Part shown: piece after piece, positions 33,301-43,901 of the stretch
Layout: every line of letters starts with the position of its first letter
Position numbering within the stretch: position 1 is the stretch's first letter
Assembly: GCA_013368315.1 (NCBI GenBank)
Contig: JAACJM010000028.1
Location: 124,001 to 188,000 of the forward strand
Direction of reading: 5' to 3'
Length of the DNA stretch: 64,000 bases
Origin: Tetrapyrgos nigripes
Lineage: Eukaryota; Basidiomycota; Agaricomycetes; Agaricales; Campanellaceae
The notes under the pieces: generated by a model
Seen by the model: only the letters and a program-made list of their open reading frames with translations
The model's database searches: none
Told to the model about the DNA's origin: nothing
Position numbers and translations under genes: made by a program

Positions 33301-34111
33301 GGTTCCTTGAAGCCTTGGCATGTGCTTCTGCTAGATGTTGAGAAGTGGTGCTCATCACGTTGATGAACTCCGACTCTGGAGGAACCAAGGTAACAAATAT
33401 GCGGTCACCTTCCTCAATAGAAACATCGTCAGGGAAGTCATCACAGCCAAAGGTCCCAAGGTTGTTCATCTCATCTTCACCAGGGTCCAATTCAATAACG
33501 TGGGGAGATGGACCTTCCTGACAATGTTCCAGAGCTTGGCGTTGACAACAGGCAGCAGATAGGGATAGTTGATGTTCCTGTTGTACTTCTTCATGACATG
33601 TAGAGCACTGCCTGGGGCATCGGCTGAGCTTGATGTTGCCATTGTCCCAATCCACCTCAGGGTTATGGGCTTGTAACCATCCATAGCCCAGAATGATGTC
33701 CTGGCTGCTGAGCTGAGTGACTACGAGCTGGATGCATTCAGAGTGATCTTTGAAATGCAGGATAGTGTCCAAGATCTTGGTTATGGCTCTAGCCTTGTTA
33801 GGAGTGCCGTCCACATTGAAGACAGGAATAGGCTTCTGGAGTTTCCAAGTAGGAATAGAGTTCTTGGTGACAAACTCAGTGTTGGCATAACCCATACTAG
33901 TGGCTCCACTATCGATGAGCGCACTGCCAGAGATCAGCAAGGCATTAGATGTGGACTCTAGCTCTATTGGGACTGTTAGGCAGTGGCTTCTGTCAGAGGA
34001 GATTACTAATTTGCGAGGTAGACAGTGTTCCCAACACTTTAGACGGCACCAAGGAACTGGACAATGAATGGAAGGAATGGAAGGGGAAATAGAGGGGGCA
34101 GGGGGAGACAT
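30302..34111 (-). pseudogene. Chromovirus pol (protease, RT, RNase H, integrase, chromodomain) with in-frame stops
   Basis: One reading frame series carries protease (ALIDSGATSMGYAN near 33890), reverse transcriptase, RNase H (YCLESDSSDYATGAVL), integrase with an HHCC finger (HDTKVTGH, CDLC) and DDE residues (VVVDMLGKRGH, HSDRGPQFV, STAYHPQTDGQ), and a C-terminal chromodomain (EFEVEEILDSRR, YLVRWKGY). At least four stops break it, near 33020, 32415, 31935 and 30848. The RT active site reads VYLDNILI instead of YxDD. RT also lacks the residues between KLDVCW and IREGDEWKAAF. It cannot be functional. Confidence 0.9.
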
Positions 34112-34227
34112 GACCGTGGCAATTACTTCACATGTGGACTCAGGGACAGAGATACAATCGTTATCATTGGTAGAGTCTGTAGATAAACATGCGAAGTAAT
34201 TATTTTTTGACTATGAGGGCATGTTCA

Positions 34228-35451
34228 TCACTCCTGGTCCTTGGAAAAATCCTCCTGAGCAGGCTCGTTTGCAGGAGCAGCTTGGAAATCCTGGAAAGCT
34301 GCATACGCTTCTGCAATCTCCTGCCAGTCATCAACAGACATATCCACAACATGAACATGTTCACGTTGGCAGTCTGGACATGCTGCAGAGAAGTGACCAG
34401 TTTTGCCACATGTGTAGCAGGTGTGGCAGGCTAGGAACCTCTGCCTCAAAGCGTCGATTTCCATGGGAATGCCTTGGGGAAGGGGAGCTTGGGCAGGGGC
34501 TGGCACATGAGGGCAGGAATGGGGGCAGCAGCAGGGGTAGGGAACTGGATTGGGAAAAAGGAACAACCCTGAGGTTGAGCACAAGAGGGGAAAGTAGGCT
34601 TGGGTGGACCAGGGTGCACACTTCTCTGAGCACCACGGAAGATTGCATCTTCCTGTTCATGCTTATCAAACCTCTTGGCCAGGGAATACCAAGCCATGAT
34701 GTCCCATTCCTGTGGACGAGCCTCTGCCTCTACAACCTTCTTCTCTAAAGCAGGCCACAGTCCACATTGGAATTTGAGGACCACTGTCTGCCCAACATGT
34801 TTTGCGTCCTCAAGTCGGGCCTTGATGGTAGGTTCAGTAGGGTCCGTGGAGTAGAGGATGGGTTCGATGTTAAGGCCAGCCATGGTGATAAGAGCATGGA
34901 AGTTGTCGACGTACTCGTCAACAGAAGCTGTGCCCTGAAAGTAGGAGACACTCTCTAGGGTAAGACTAGCCTGAGTGTGTTCATCTTCTGGCATAAACTC
35001 CTTGATGAACTCAGTTTCGAATTCTCACCAGGTATCAAAGTGGGAGGAGCCGTAGAGGTGTCCATGGTCAATGAGGCTTTGGCAGTAGGTGGCAGCATGA
35101 CCTGTCTGGAAATAGGACAACGCCCCACATGATCTTGGTGACATTGTCTTCGAAACGAACAGTGCTAGCATAAATGATCGCACTGGTCCACCAGACTCAG
35201 CCATTAGCACGTTGACCATCAAAGATGCCAGGTGGGGACGCCTTAGCATGTGAAGCTCCAGAAGAGTGGTGAGAGGGAGGAGTAGAAGATGAAGCAGAGG
35301 ATAGAGGTCGAGTGGGGTGTTGTGATGTGGGTTGGGAAGGTGGAGGGCGATTTCGGCCTTGGAGGGCAGCGAGGATCTCGGCAAGTTGTTCACTCTGACT
35401 CTGAGAAGCCTGCTCTAGATGGGCCAGACAAGCGTCGAAAGCTTCAGACAT
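34228..35451 (-). pseudogene. Chromovirus gag with zinc knuckle, frameshifted
   Basis: Gag begins near 35451 (MSEAFDACLAHLEQ, a coiled-coil-like start, then a Pro/Ser linker), is interrupted by stops and a frameshift around 35030-35200, and resumes with FIKEFMPEDEHTQASLTLE and the capsid-like stretch to about 34640. A CCHC zinc knuckle (CYTCGKTGHFSAAC) lies near 34365-34410 and is followed by a short acidic tail ending at 34228. The order matches chromoviral Gag upstream of Pol. Confidence 0.85.
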
Positions 35452-35648
35452 CGTGGGAGACCCAGGTAATGAGGCAGAAGGAACTGAGAGTGGAGAGAAC
35501 TGAGGAGTGGAGGAGGAGTCTTGGGGAACTGTAGGAGGAGGAGCAAGAGCAGTGTGAGTGCTATCAGAGTCGCTCTCACTGGTATCTGGAGCTCAGAAGG
35601 AAATGGTTGCCAAAGACAACTAGTCCACTTGATGAGGAGTTTTTCTAC

Positions 35649-35932
35649 TGTAAGGGCGACTCCTGACATGTGAGGCAATCACTCAAAAACTGCAGGAGGA
35701 GATCCAAAGAGAAAAACTCAAGGATACTCGCCTGCAGGGAAGGGGTATATATACTCGTATGAAGGCCTGGGAAAAGATCTACAAGACTGTACAGTTGAAA
35801 CGAAGTAATAGAAAGGTAGAATGATGAGAGATCAAATGATGAACAATAAATGATGGATGATGAAACAAGATAAAACAAGAACAGACAAGTCCTAAAGGAG
35901 AAGGGAAGGAAAAAGGAAACTGTCCCCTTACA
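35649..35932 (-). repeat. 5' LTR of the chromovirus
   Basis: 284 bases with TGTAAGGG..CCTTACA ends. It is shorter than the 3' LTR and the solo LTR, because it has lost the segment between two 20-base direct repeats and one repeat copy. It also lacks about 20 bases near GGATGATGAAACAA. Confidence 0.9.
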
Positions 35933-35937
35933 AAAAA

Positions 35938-37200
35938 GTGAGTCAACAAAGCATCTATACAGTTCATCTGACTGGCAGATCAATCATGCAGGAGTGCCAG
36001 GGAAGAGACCAAGTGAATGAAGGCTGTCAGTAATGAGATGACAGCTGAAAGGACTGAACACCATGGAATCATCTATTGCAGAGTTGATGGTTGGAGACCC
36101 AGTCCCATCAACTATGCCATTGTGCCATATGTCTAGCTGTGCTCTGACCAGAGAAGGTTCCTGAAACCAATCAGGCCCACATTTGAACAGAGCCCAAATG
36201 ACAGACCACATCTAAATCACAGAAATAACACAATTAAATAGAGTTTCTATCCAAGTAAAAACATTGTAATGCACCTCTGAACCAGGTTCAAAGTCATTGG
36301 TTTGCCAAGGACAGCTCAATGAGGTAATGTGCATCTTGACAAGGCGAGAAAAGTCACACACTGCCCATACCCAATTGTCAGTGACAATAGCCATAAAGAT
36401 ACACACGTTGCGATGGTCATGTCTCTTCAGAAGTGGCTGTGAGTTTGGCTCAACAAACTGACTTGGGACTGCAAATACTCACAATTTCTCTGCCTTGCTC
36501 TTGTCACCATTGGTTCCAGGGAAACTAGAAGCAATGATCTCTTCATAGACCTTTTGGGACATCTGTACAGGATGTGCCTCCAAGCCCCAAGAGATCATGA
36601 CACAGTGCTATCAAATGAAAAAGGAAGACATGATGCATAATCATATCAAAGTCAGTAAAGACAACACTCTGCAAAAAAGTATAAAAGACGCACATAACCT
36701 GTGGCTACAACAGTGTACTTTCCACGAGTACAAATTAGAACAGGACCTGGTACTTTGGGGCATAGGAGTTGCTCACAGCAGCAATAGTCACAATAGTCAG
36801 CCTCCCTGATGTGCTTGGAGTCATAGACATCACAAGCCAACAGTTCAAGTGGCTCTAGAGACGTGTCAAATCAGCTCTGGTCCACAGTAATCATACAATA
36901 GTGTCACTTTGCAGTACCACAAGCAAACATAGAAGGGTGGATATGTAGAAAACCTAACTGAGTGTTGCAGAATGAAGTAGAAACAATTTTACTGATTTAC
37001 TGACCTTCCAATTGCCTTTTTAAGTGGCTAGTATGCTCCTTGACACTTTTCTTGAATGTTTCATGAAATACAAGAGCCTCCGGACCCTCAGGCATAGTGA
37101 CAAGAAAGGTGGTGAAGTGTGTGTGGAAGTGGTTGAAGAATAAACAGCGCGTGACGCACTGAATCAGGTGATGTAAGTCACAAAGGTTGTGTTGTGAGAA
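35938..37200 (-). pseudogene. Unknown spliced gene, 5' part, cut from its 3' part by the chromovirus
   Basis: The minus strand has good exon-like stretches with plausible GT-AG junctions: HNLCDLHHLIQCVTRCLFFN then MPEGPEALVFHETFKKSVKE (37025-37195), LLACDVYDSKHIREADYCDY then CCCEQLLCPKVPGP (36710-36850), SWGLEAHPVQMSQKVYEEII (36530-36600), NVCIFMAIVTDNWVWAVCDF (36340-36410) and FKCGPDWFQEPSLVRAQLDI (36120-36200). The reading continues at 29145 on the far side of the retroelement. I do not recognise the family. Confidence 0.45.
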
Positions 37201-37437
37201 TTACTAAATCTGGCTTATCTTACTAGATTGGGCTAGATTTGACTTACTACATACATGAAAACAGGTACTGTACACTTGTTTCAATACGGGTGTCAATCTT
37301 CAATGAATACAGGTGACAACTTTGAATGAATACAGGTGCACTTTTGAGTCAGTACAGGTTGAATAAAAGTGCACTTTGACCAGCATAATAGTCTGTTTAG
37401 GGATGACTAGTCACTAGACCCATCTGGTGGTGAAGTC

Positions 37438-37590
37438 TCATCTGGGGAAGGACCCAGTACCGTCTGAAGTCCCAGTCCCAGTCCCAGTCCCAGAGTCTGA
37501 AGAAGACCCAGTCCCAGAATCTGAAGAAGACCCAGTACCGTCTGAAGTCCCAGTCCCAGTCCCAGAGTCTGAAGAAGATCCAGTACCATC
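37438..37590. repeat. Imperfect short tandem repeat (CCCAGT-type, compound)
   Basis: Units of CCCAGT and GTCTGAAGAAGA alternate in higher-order repeats; two larger blocks (about 37459-37530 and 37540-37590) are near copies. Read on the minus strand, one frame gives (GTG)n/SSSDSGTG repeats. The other frames are open too, so open frames here are weak evidence of coding. A related but diverged block lies at 37905-38045. Confidence 0.7.
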
Positions 37591-37599
37591 TGATTCTTG

Positions 37600-38320
37600 G
37601 GTTGTAAGTTGTCTCGCTTGTAGCAGTTCACAATGACAATTGCCAAACAATCTCCCGTGAGTTCTTCTGACCGGTTTTGGGCCGTCATCTGAGGATAAAA
37701 ACAGGCTCCAAGTACTTCATTAGCTGACATGGGTACTATAACATATAAAATAAAGAAAATAGACAAGGAAAACATGCAGAGGAATGTAAAAGACGTGCTA
37801 AGTACAGGATCTCCCTTTTTGGAATTTATGCCAACCACCAAAAGTGCGTGTCCTAGCAGACTACATACTTATACATACGTAGTATGTATTCGTCAGGGGA
37901 GACTAGACCTGTCTGGGGGAGTAGACCTGTCTAGTGGAGAAGACCCGACTAGGTGGAGAAGGGAGAAGACCCAGAAGACCCGGGTAGTGGAGTACACCCA
38001 GAAGACCCGTCCCCAGTCTCTGAAGTCCCGTCTGGTGGGGGAGTACCATCACAAGCGCGATAGAGATGGATAATAGAAATGACTGATCCAGAAGACTCAA
38101 TGGCCCCGTTATCTTGATGCCATTTTGCTAGTCCCATTGATCTCTGCTGAGGCCTGCATAGGTGAAAAGAAGATGCTGGTAAGACACTCTGCTGGTAGCG
38201 CTGATTGACAGAAAAGACAGACTCATGGGAGTGGTATGGGCAAGGCAGAGCCCGGCAAGGTGCTGGTTGTGAGGACAATAGCAAGAAGAACGGACGTAGA
38301 AAGTGCATTTTGTAGGTCAA
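37600..38320 (-). other. Possible small secreted, Gly/Ser/Thr-rich gene (uncertain)
   Basis: On the minus strand a frame from 38308 begins MHFLRPFFLLLSSQPAPC, which would suit a signal peptide, and runs to a Pro/Gly/Ser-rich end (PPPDGTSETGDGSSG) at about 37949. Another exon-like stretch (SANEVLGACFYPQMTAQN, near 37680-37735) precedes the short tandem repeat. I cannot join these with confidence and recognise no family. Confidence 0.25.
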
Positions 38321-39925
38321 GGAGCCTAGATGGTGTTCGGCAATATGAGTCGAAAAGTAACACCAAGTCTTCTACTAGGAAGACTTCTGCTGAAGATGAG
38401 TGCAGGAGTGAGGGCATCTTTTATAGGTTTTGAGTGGAAGTTGATTTGGAAGTGGTCATGCATGGTTGTAACAGAATAATGATGAATGAAGGTGCCGTCA
38501 AAGGATGGGGGCAATGCGCTCGGAAAGTCCTGAAACATGGATCTCAGAATATGTAGCCAGTGCAAACCAGTGAGGATGTTGTAAAATTACAGACCACATG
38601 AAATCGCAGGAAAAAATAGCCAGTCGAATTACAGTAGATGTAAACTCGAGTAACAAACTCGAGCACTGTAGAGCTAAAGTTGATCCATAAATTCGCTGGA
38701 GACACTGAAAGACATTGTCAGCGAAATCGTAGATATGGAGGGCGGGTAAGTAACAGTAACTCCTTGCTAAAAGTATGAAGCTGTACTATGAGCCTACGCA
38801 ACTCCACCTAGACTTGACCTAGACTCCCAGAGAATGTAGAAGATGAAGGCGTCGTTAAGACGACCTTTCCACATTACAAGGAAAGGTATCCCAGTCTATC
38901 CTAATATGACGTGCATTGCGTTGAGGCGGAATACAAGTAAGTATTTGAGAAGCACTTAGCAGATAGAGACAGTGGAAATTTGAAAAGTTGAAACAATGGG
39001 TCGCGAAGGCGAGAGGAATTTGTGCCCTACTCGATCTTCAAAGAGTCCGGGACATGGAGAACTGGACGAGACTTGCAGATGCTAACAAGAAGTGGAGATG
39101 ATGATCGCAGGTGCTGGTAGGCAGAGAATGATGTAGGAAAGGTTTGAGGAATTCATTCGTTAAAGCAATTTCATCAGGAAATAAGGGAGGTACTGGCGAC
39201 GCATTATAATTTCATACCATACATCACCATGTATTATAATCCTGCAAATGATTGTTACTGATGACAATGCATTATAATGCACGCTAACAGTCTAACCATT
39301 TCGCCATTATGTCACTTAACTCCGGTTTCGTACCAATAAGGTCAAGTATTCCAATATCCTGTCAACGTTGGACCAGCCGGAAATCTTTGACTTGATACAC
39401 CAGAAGATTTCAAGGCTTGGTAACAGACTAACTAAGTCGCCATTATTTTACCGAGTTGCAAGTTTGTACCTACGAGATCGAATATTCCAGCATGCTGCGT
39501 ACGTCGGTCTGACTGACAATTGTCAACCTGGTCCATCACCAGATTTCCATCCACTTGTGTTGTGATACCAACTTCCAAGGTGTCGCCGCAATACTTGAAG
39601 TTTCAATTCTGCAATCAGCTTGCTACTCCCATCCAACACATAGCCTGACTGGACACATCTTCCGATCTGCTGTCAGTATTATTTCAGTCCAAAAGCTAAA
39701 GCCATACTTGCTGCTCATGTCAGTACCGTACCACACTGCTACCATTTTCCAAGTTCATAGAAGACTGATATCACACGGCATTCCAATACCAGAGCACACA
39801 TATGTAGGAGGAAAAGATCACTGTATTCCCGGATTAAAATGCAGTTACAGTATGTAGCGACAAACAAAAACTAAACAAGATATGACAGACAGCGGAGGAA
39901 CGGGATGCATGTACGAATACAATAA
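38321..39925. other. Accessory DNA without a supported gene; one tandem duplication
   Basis: No gene can be supported. Near 39282-39360 and 39418-39500 two stretches are imperfect copies (TAACAGTCTAACCATTTCGC and TAACAGACTAACTAAGTCGC, each followed by related sequence and ATTCCA), about 137 bases apart. Confidence 0.4.
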
Positions 39926-41401
39926 TTACGAGGCAGCCGAAGCTGTCGGTGGTTCAGCACCAGGGGTCGACGAACTGGAAGCAGCTTGCTGAGCTTCCCT
40001 TTCCTTGGCAGCCTTACGAATTGCCCTACAGGCAGCCTTTGCAGCCCGCTGAGCACCAAGAGTACCTTTGAATTGCATCAAGGATTTCACACCATCCATC
40101 TTGACCTGATCCTTGAAGATCTGTCTGTTGAAATCCATTCAGTGACCAGACGGAAGAGAAAGAAGGAAGCACACACTTTGTCCACCAGTCTAGTAGCCTC
40201 TTGACATGCTTTCCATCATCAGACTCAGGTTCCGGCTCTTCAAAATAGTCGACTATAGAGTTGTAGAATGCTTGGTAGTCAAAGGATTGGTCTGCGTTCC
40301 AGGAGGAAGCGTCTGACAGGACAAAGCACAACTAAAAGACAGATGATAAACATAAGCCCAGAACATCAGTAGTTGAATTGAGGTGCATACCAATATGGTG
40401 ACATAAGCAATGGTTTGGGGAGTGACAGCAGTCATCTCCATAAGCTGGGCGATGGACTTGCGTGTTGACTTTCGTGCTCGAGTTGTCTTGTTGCGTTTAG
40501 TGGGTGGGGGTCGACTTGGTGTTTGAATGCTATCTTCATCATCACTGCTGTCAGGCAGCTCAGTGCCGTCAGAGTTGTCATCCTTCAGCATTGTAAAAAC
40601 AGCACAAAACAACTAAAGATACCAGAGCTTAGTGAACAAATAGCGCAAGACGATATGCCATGTACCTTGAGCAAAAGCTCGTTCTGTAGGTATCCCTTCT
40701 CTAGGTCATTCTTATCTCCAATGTCATTATAATAGAGCATACGAATGCTGAATGGGGCCGTCAACTTATTCATGACAGAGATTGTTCCATTGCAAATGCC
40801 TGCACGGACCCTAGTAGAAGAGTAGAAGAGTAGAAACATCAGAATTGCAGTCTTAGCCATACAGAGGCAAAACAATGCAAAAAAGACACACTTTGGATCT
40901 GCCCAATTAAGCTCGATGGGACAGAGTAGCATGCCGGTAACATCATTGGGGAAACTGCGGCCAGTAAGGGTGGTATGGTCTAAATGAGGCAAAGGATAGA
41001 CTGGACGCTCTTCAAGCCAATCAACGATGAGGGCCTTGGCTTCGTGAATGTCCTCTCTGCGAGCAGCGGTGGCACCCTTCTCGAGCTGCAGAGGAAAGAG
41101 GTTAACAATTATGTAATCTTCATCCTGCTTCAAAAGTTACCTGGGCATACAGCTGTGAGAGCTCTGCTCCCTCAATGATCGAGTCAATCTGCTTTTTAAA
41201 CCTTGGTACGTACTTGCAAAGTAACTGAAACCCCGTATATTTCCGGTCATGGCTGAAAAATTGTTATCAGTGCAGGTCAGCAGTGAGCTTCAAGGAGTGA
41301 ACTCACTCGCGCTTCACAATCAGTCCTTCCAATCGCTTGGCCTTTTCCTCCTCTGAGAGGAGAGTTTCATCCACTTCTTCGTCTTTCTCGTCGTCACTCA
41401 T
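39926..41401 (-). CDS. DUF6698 family protein
   Basis: A complete multi-exon gene can be spliced. It begins MSDDEKDEEVDETLLSEEE at 41401. Exons then carry YTGFQLLCKYVPRFKKQI (41141-41252), LEKGATAARREDIHEAK with TGMLLCPIELNWADPK (40892-41085) and AGICNGTISVMNKLTAPFSI to LLLK (ending near 40670). The next carries an acidic/basic linker with MTAVTPQTIAYVTIL, then FDYQAFYNSIVDYFEEP with VKRLLDWWTK, and a basic Ala-rich tail ending at 39926. The layout (LLCP.xLDW, IAYV, FY..I.D..E, LL.WW) matches the DUF6698 proteins common in Agaricomycetes and often found in transposon-rich DNA. Function unknown. I see no stop or frameshift, unlike its transposon neighbours. Domain name recalled from family knowledge. 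Confidence 0.75.
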
Positions 41402-41689
41402 CTGTCGTTCTCACTAACAAGGGTTCTCACAGGGTCGAACATTGACGCAAATTTCTTGATGACATAACCCATGGTTTGGTTGGTCCTATGAAGAAAAGGT
41501 CAGGCAAAACCCTCCATGAATAAGGCTAATAAGATACTGACACTGGTCTTGGCTCAGGTTTCTTCAAAATTTCAAGCTCAGTCCTCAAAGTGTCAATTGT
41601 GCGTTTCAAAGAATTGCCGTTCATATTAGCGTCAGTGTTGGGATCAGAGGGTGGTGGGAAACCAGGAGGAGAGCTAGAGGAAAACATTG

Positions 41690-43701
41690 CGAGGTATGTG
41701 ACCTGCCTTTAGCAATTCGACGATCCGTCATTTCACAAGCAATGCTTCTGAGATGAAGAAGCTTGCAGCCCAGGATTTTGAGGATTTGTTGCAGGTAAGT
41801 CCTTTGCTCTAAACAGTTCATATAGTTACTGATAAGATGCTATGTTTGATAGTGCTCAGTTCCGGTGTTTGAGGGGCTTCTGGAAGGCAAACATAATCAA
41901 CGTCTCATGAAGCTTCTATTCAAACTCGCGGAATGACATGCCTTGGCCAAACTTCGACTACATACAGACTCGACAGTGAATCAGCTAGAGAAGACGACTT
42001 CTGAGCTTGGGCGATTAATGTGGGAGTTCCAAGATCATACTGCATCAGGATTCCATACTGTTGAGCTACCTCGAGAACAGCAGGCTCGGGCTCGGCGTGA
42101 GCAACAACTGAGTGACCAGCGTGCAGCAGAAGGCCAGCCTGCTGATGCTGCAACATCAACCCGAGCTACTTCACAGCGAAAACCAAGGACCCTGAATCTT
42201 TTCACCTACAAATTCCATGCCCTTGGGGATTATCCCTCAACAATCAAACTTTTTGCTACAACTGACAACTATTCGACACAATCAGTGATTTGTTTCTCAT
42301 TCGTTTCACATTGCTGATGCTTTGCTGACATGCTTTTGCATCAGGGAGAGCTTGCACACTGCACAGTCAAACAACACTATTCTCTAACCAACAAACGAAA
42401 TGCCACAGCTCAGATTGCACAACGGTACAAACGAGAACAACTCTTGAAATCTGCTAGTCATGCTGCAAAGCGAGCCGCCAAGGGGAAGCAGAGGGCCCAT
42501 ACTTCCAAATCTTCTGTATTACCACCCAGACACCCACATCATGTTGCGTTCAGGGCGAATACTCTCACCGATGACCTACAAATCTCACCCAAGACACACC
42601 ATTTCATTTCACAAAGTCACAACCATCCAATTCATCTGGAAGAGTTCCTTCACAAAGGATCCACAGATCCAGCCAAGAAGGTATGTTGACTGGACTTTTT
42701 ACAATGTATACAGAATAATGAAGTGTACTAATCATGTTTATTTCAGGAATTTCTGTTGAAGTTGAAGGACCACCTCCTTGGACACTTCTTGCAGCAGGAT
42801 TTCGATGGCGACTCCTATGGTGTCTTCACAGATGATGAACGGAATCAAGTTGTTATTTCCAATAACAAAATTTTTACAGTTAAGACCTTTCGCGTGAACT
42901 ACACTACTTATGATGTCTGCCACAATCAAGACGTCGTTAATCCGGCAACAGATCATTGCTTTGTTATGACGTGTTCCACAAGTACGGCTGCCAATGCTCA
43001 TCCCTATTGGTATGCGCACATCCTGGGTGTCTTTGATGCTGACACTGTATGGTTTGATACCAGCCAAGGCAGCATACGAGAAAACCGGTCCATGGAGTTT
43101 CTATGGGTACGTTGGTTGGGAGATGAACCAGGCCGCTATCGAAGTGGTATGAAGCAAGGCAAACTCCCCAAAATTGGCTTTGTTCCTGAAGATGACAACT
43201 ACGCCTTTGGATTCCTGGACCTGTCCTTGGTATTACGTGCTACTCATCTCATTCCGAGCTTTGAAAACGGCCGTACATCGCAGCTGTTAAATACCCAGGT
43301 TGTCACAGCTGCAAGAAATCCCACAGAGACAGATGATTGGATGAACTATTATGTCAACATGCAAGTTTCTCTCGAATTTTGATAGCTGAAGACAATGGCC
43401 TCTGACTTGTAATAGTTTTGCTGATAGGGACATGTTCATGCGGTACCTTGGAGGCGGTATAGGACACGCCGAATTGGGTGTGTCTGATTGAAACAAGGAC
43501 AATGTTGATGCCATGGACCAGGATGAAGAGCTCAGTCCAGAGGGTGGGGTAGCAGAGCATACCTCAGTACTTGCTGTGGAAGGGGATGACTCCGAAGACA
43601 ATGATGATGATGAAAGTGCTGGCGAGAGGTCCTCGGATACTAAATTTGGGGCTGATGATGGAGAAGAGTTGGATGAGGATATGGGATATGCTTCTTTGTA
43701 A
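41690..43701 (+). pseudogene. C-terminal part of a Tnp2/KDZ-type transposon protein, with nonsense codons
   Basis: The 5' part is missing. Surviving exons give MKKLAAQDFEDLLQ, VPVFEGLLEG and MKLLFKLAE, then a TGA where relatives have Trp, then HALAKLRLHTDST, RKPRTLNLFTYKFHALGDYP, GELAHCTVKQHYSLTNKR, FRVNYTTYDVCHNQD, HPYWYAHILGVF, MEFLWVRWLGDEPGR, GFLDLSLVLRATHLIPSF, and FADRDMFMRYLGGGIGH. A TGA at 43489-43491 interrupts an otherwise continuous acidic tail to 43701. One intron appears to use a GC donor (near 43360). The motif order is that of the large transposon proteins of basidiomycete CACTA-like/KDZ elements. Confidence 0.7.
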
Positions 43702-43901
43702 GAGTATTCATACATTATATTTCTATCTAGTTCCTACACAATATGATGTACTGGGAAGACCCCCAAACTATTTGAGAACTTACTCGCTTTGTGCTCACTT
43801 TGTACTCGCTTGGAAATTTCGGAAGTTAGTTAACATGGCTGTGCTTCAGAGCTTTGGCTCCCTACTCCATTGATGACAACTTGTGTTACACTGACTTCCT
43901 T

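Larger units (their letters stand above)
29152..35932 (-). mobile_element. Decayed Ty3/gypsy retrotransposon with chromodomain (chromovirus)
   Basis: LTRs (29152-30290 and 35649-35932) with TGTAAGGG..CCCTTACA ends bound gag and pol in the minus orientation. A 5-bp target duplication AAAAA flanks the element (29147-29151 and 35933-35937). A polypurine tract TAGGGGGGTGA precedes the 3' LTR at about 30291-30303. The domain order gag, protease, reverse transcriptase, RNase H, integrase, chromodomain defines a Ty3/gypsy chromovirus. It has in-frame stops, a mutated reverse transcriptase active site and a nested element in one LTR, so it is not active. Confidence 0.92.

Noticed and set aside
37407..37841. 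A 144-residue minus-strand frame as a membrane protein
   Set aside because: Half of it is the short tandem repeat, which is open in several frames, and the hydrophobic part looks like an AT-rich intron.
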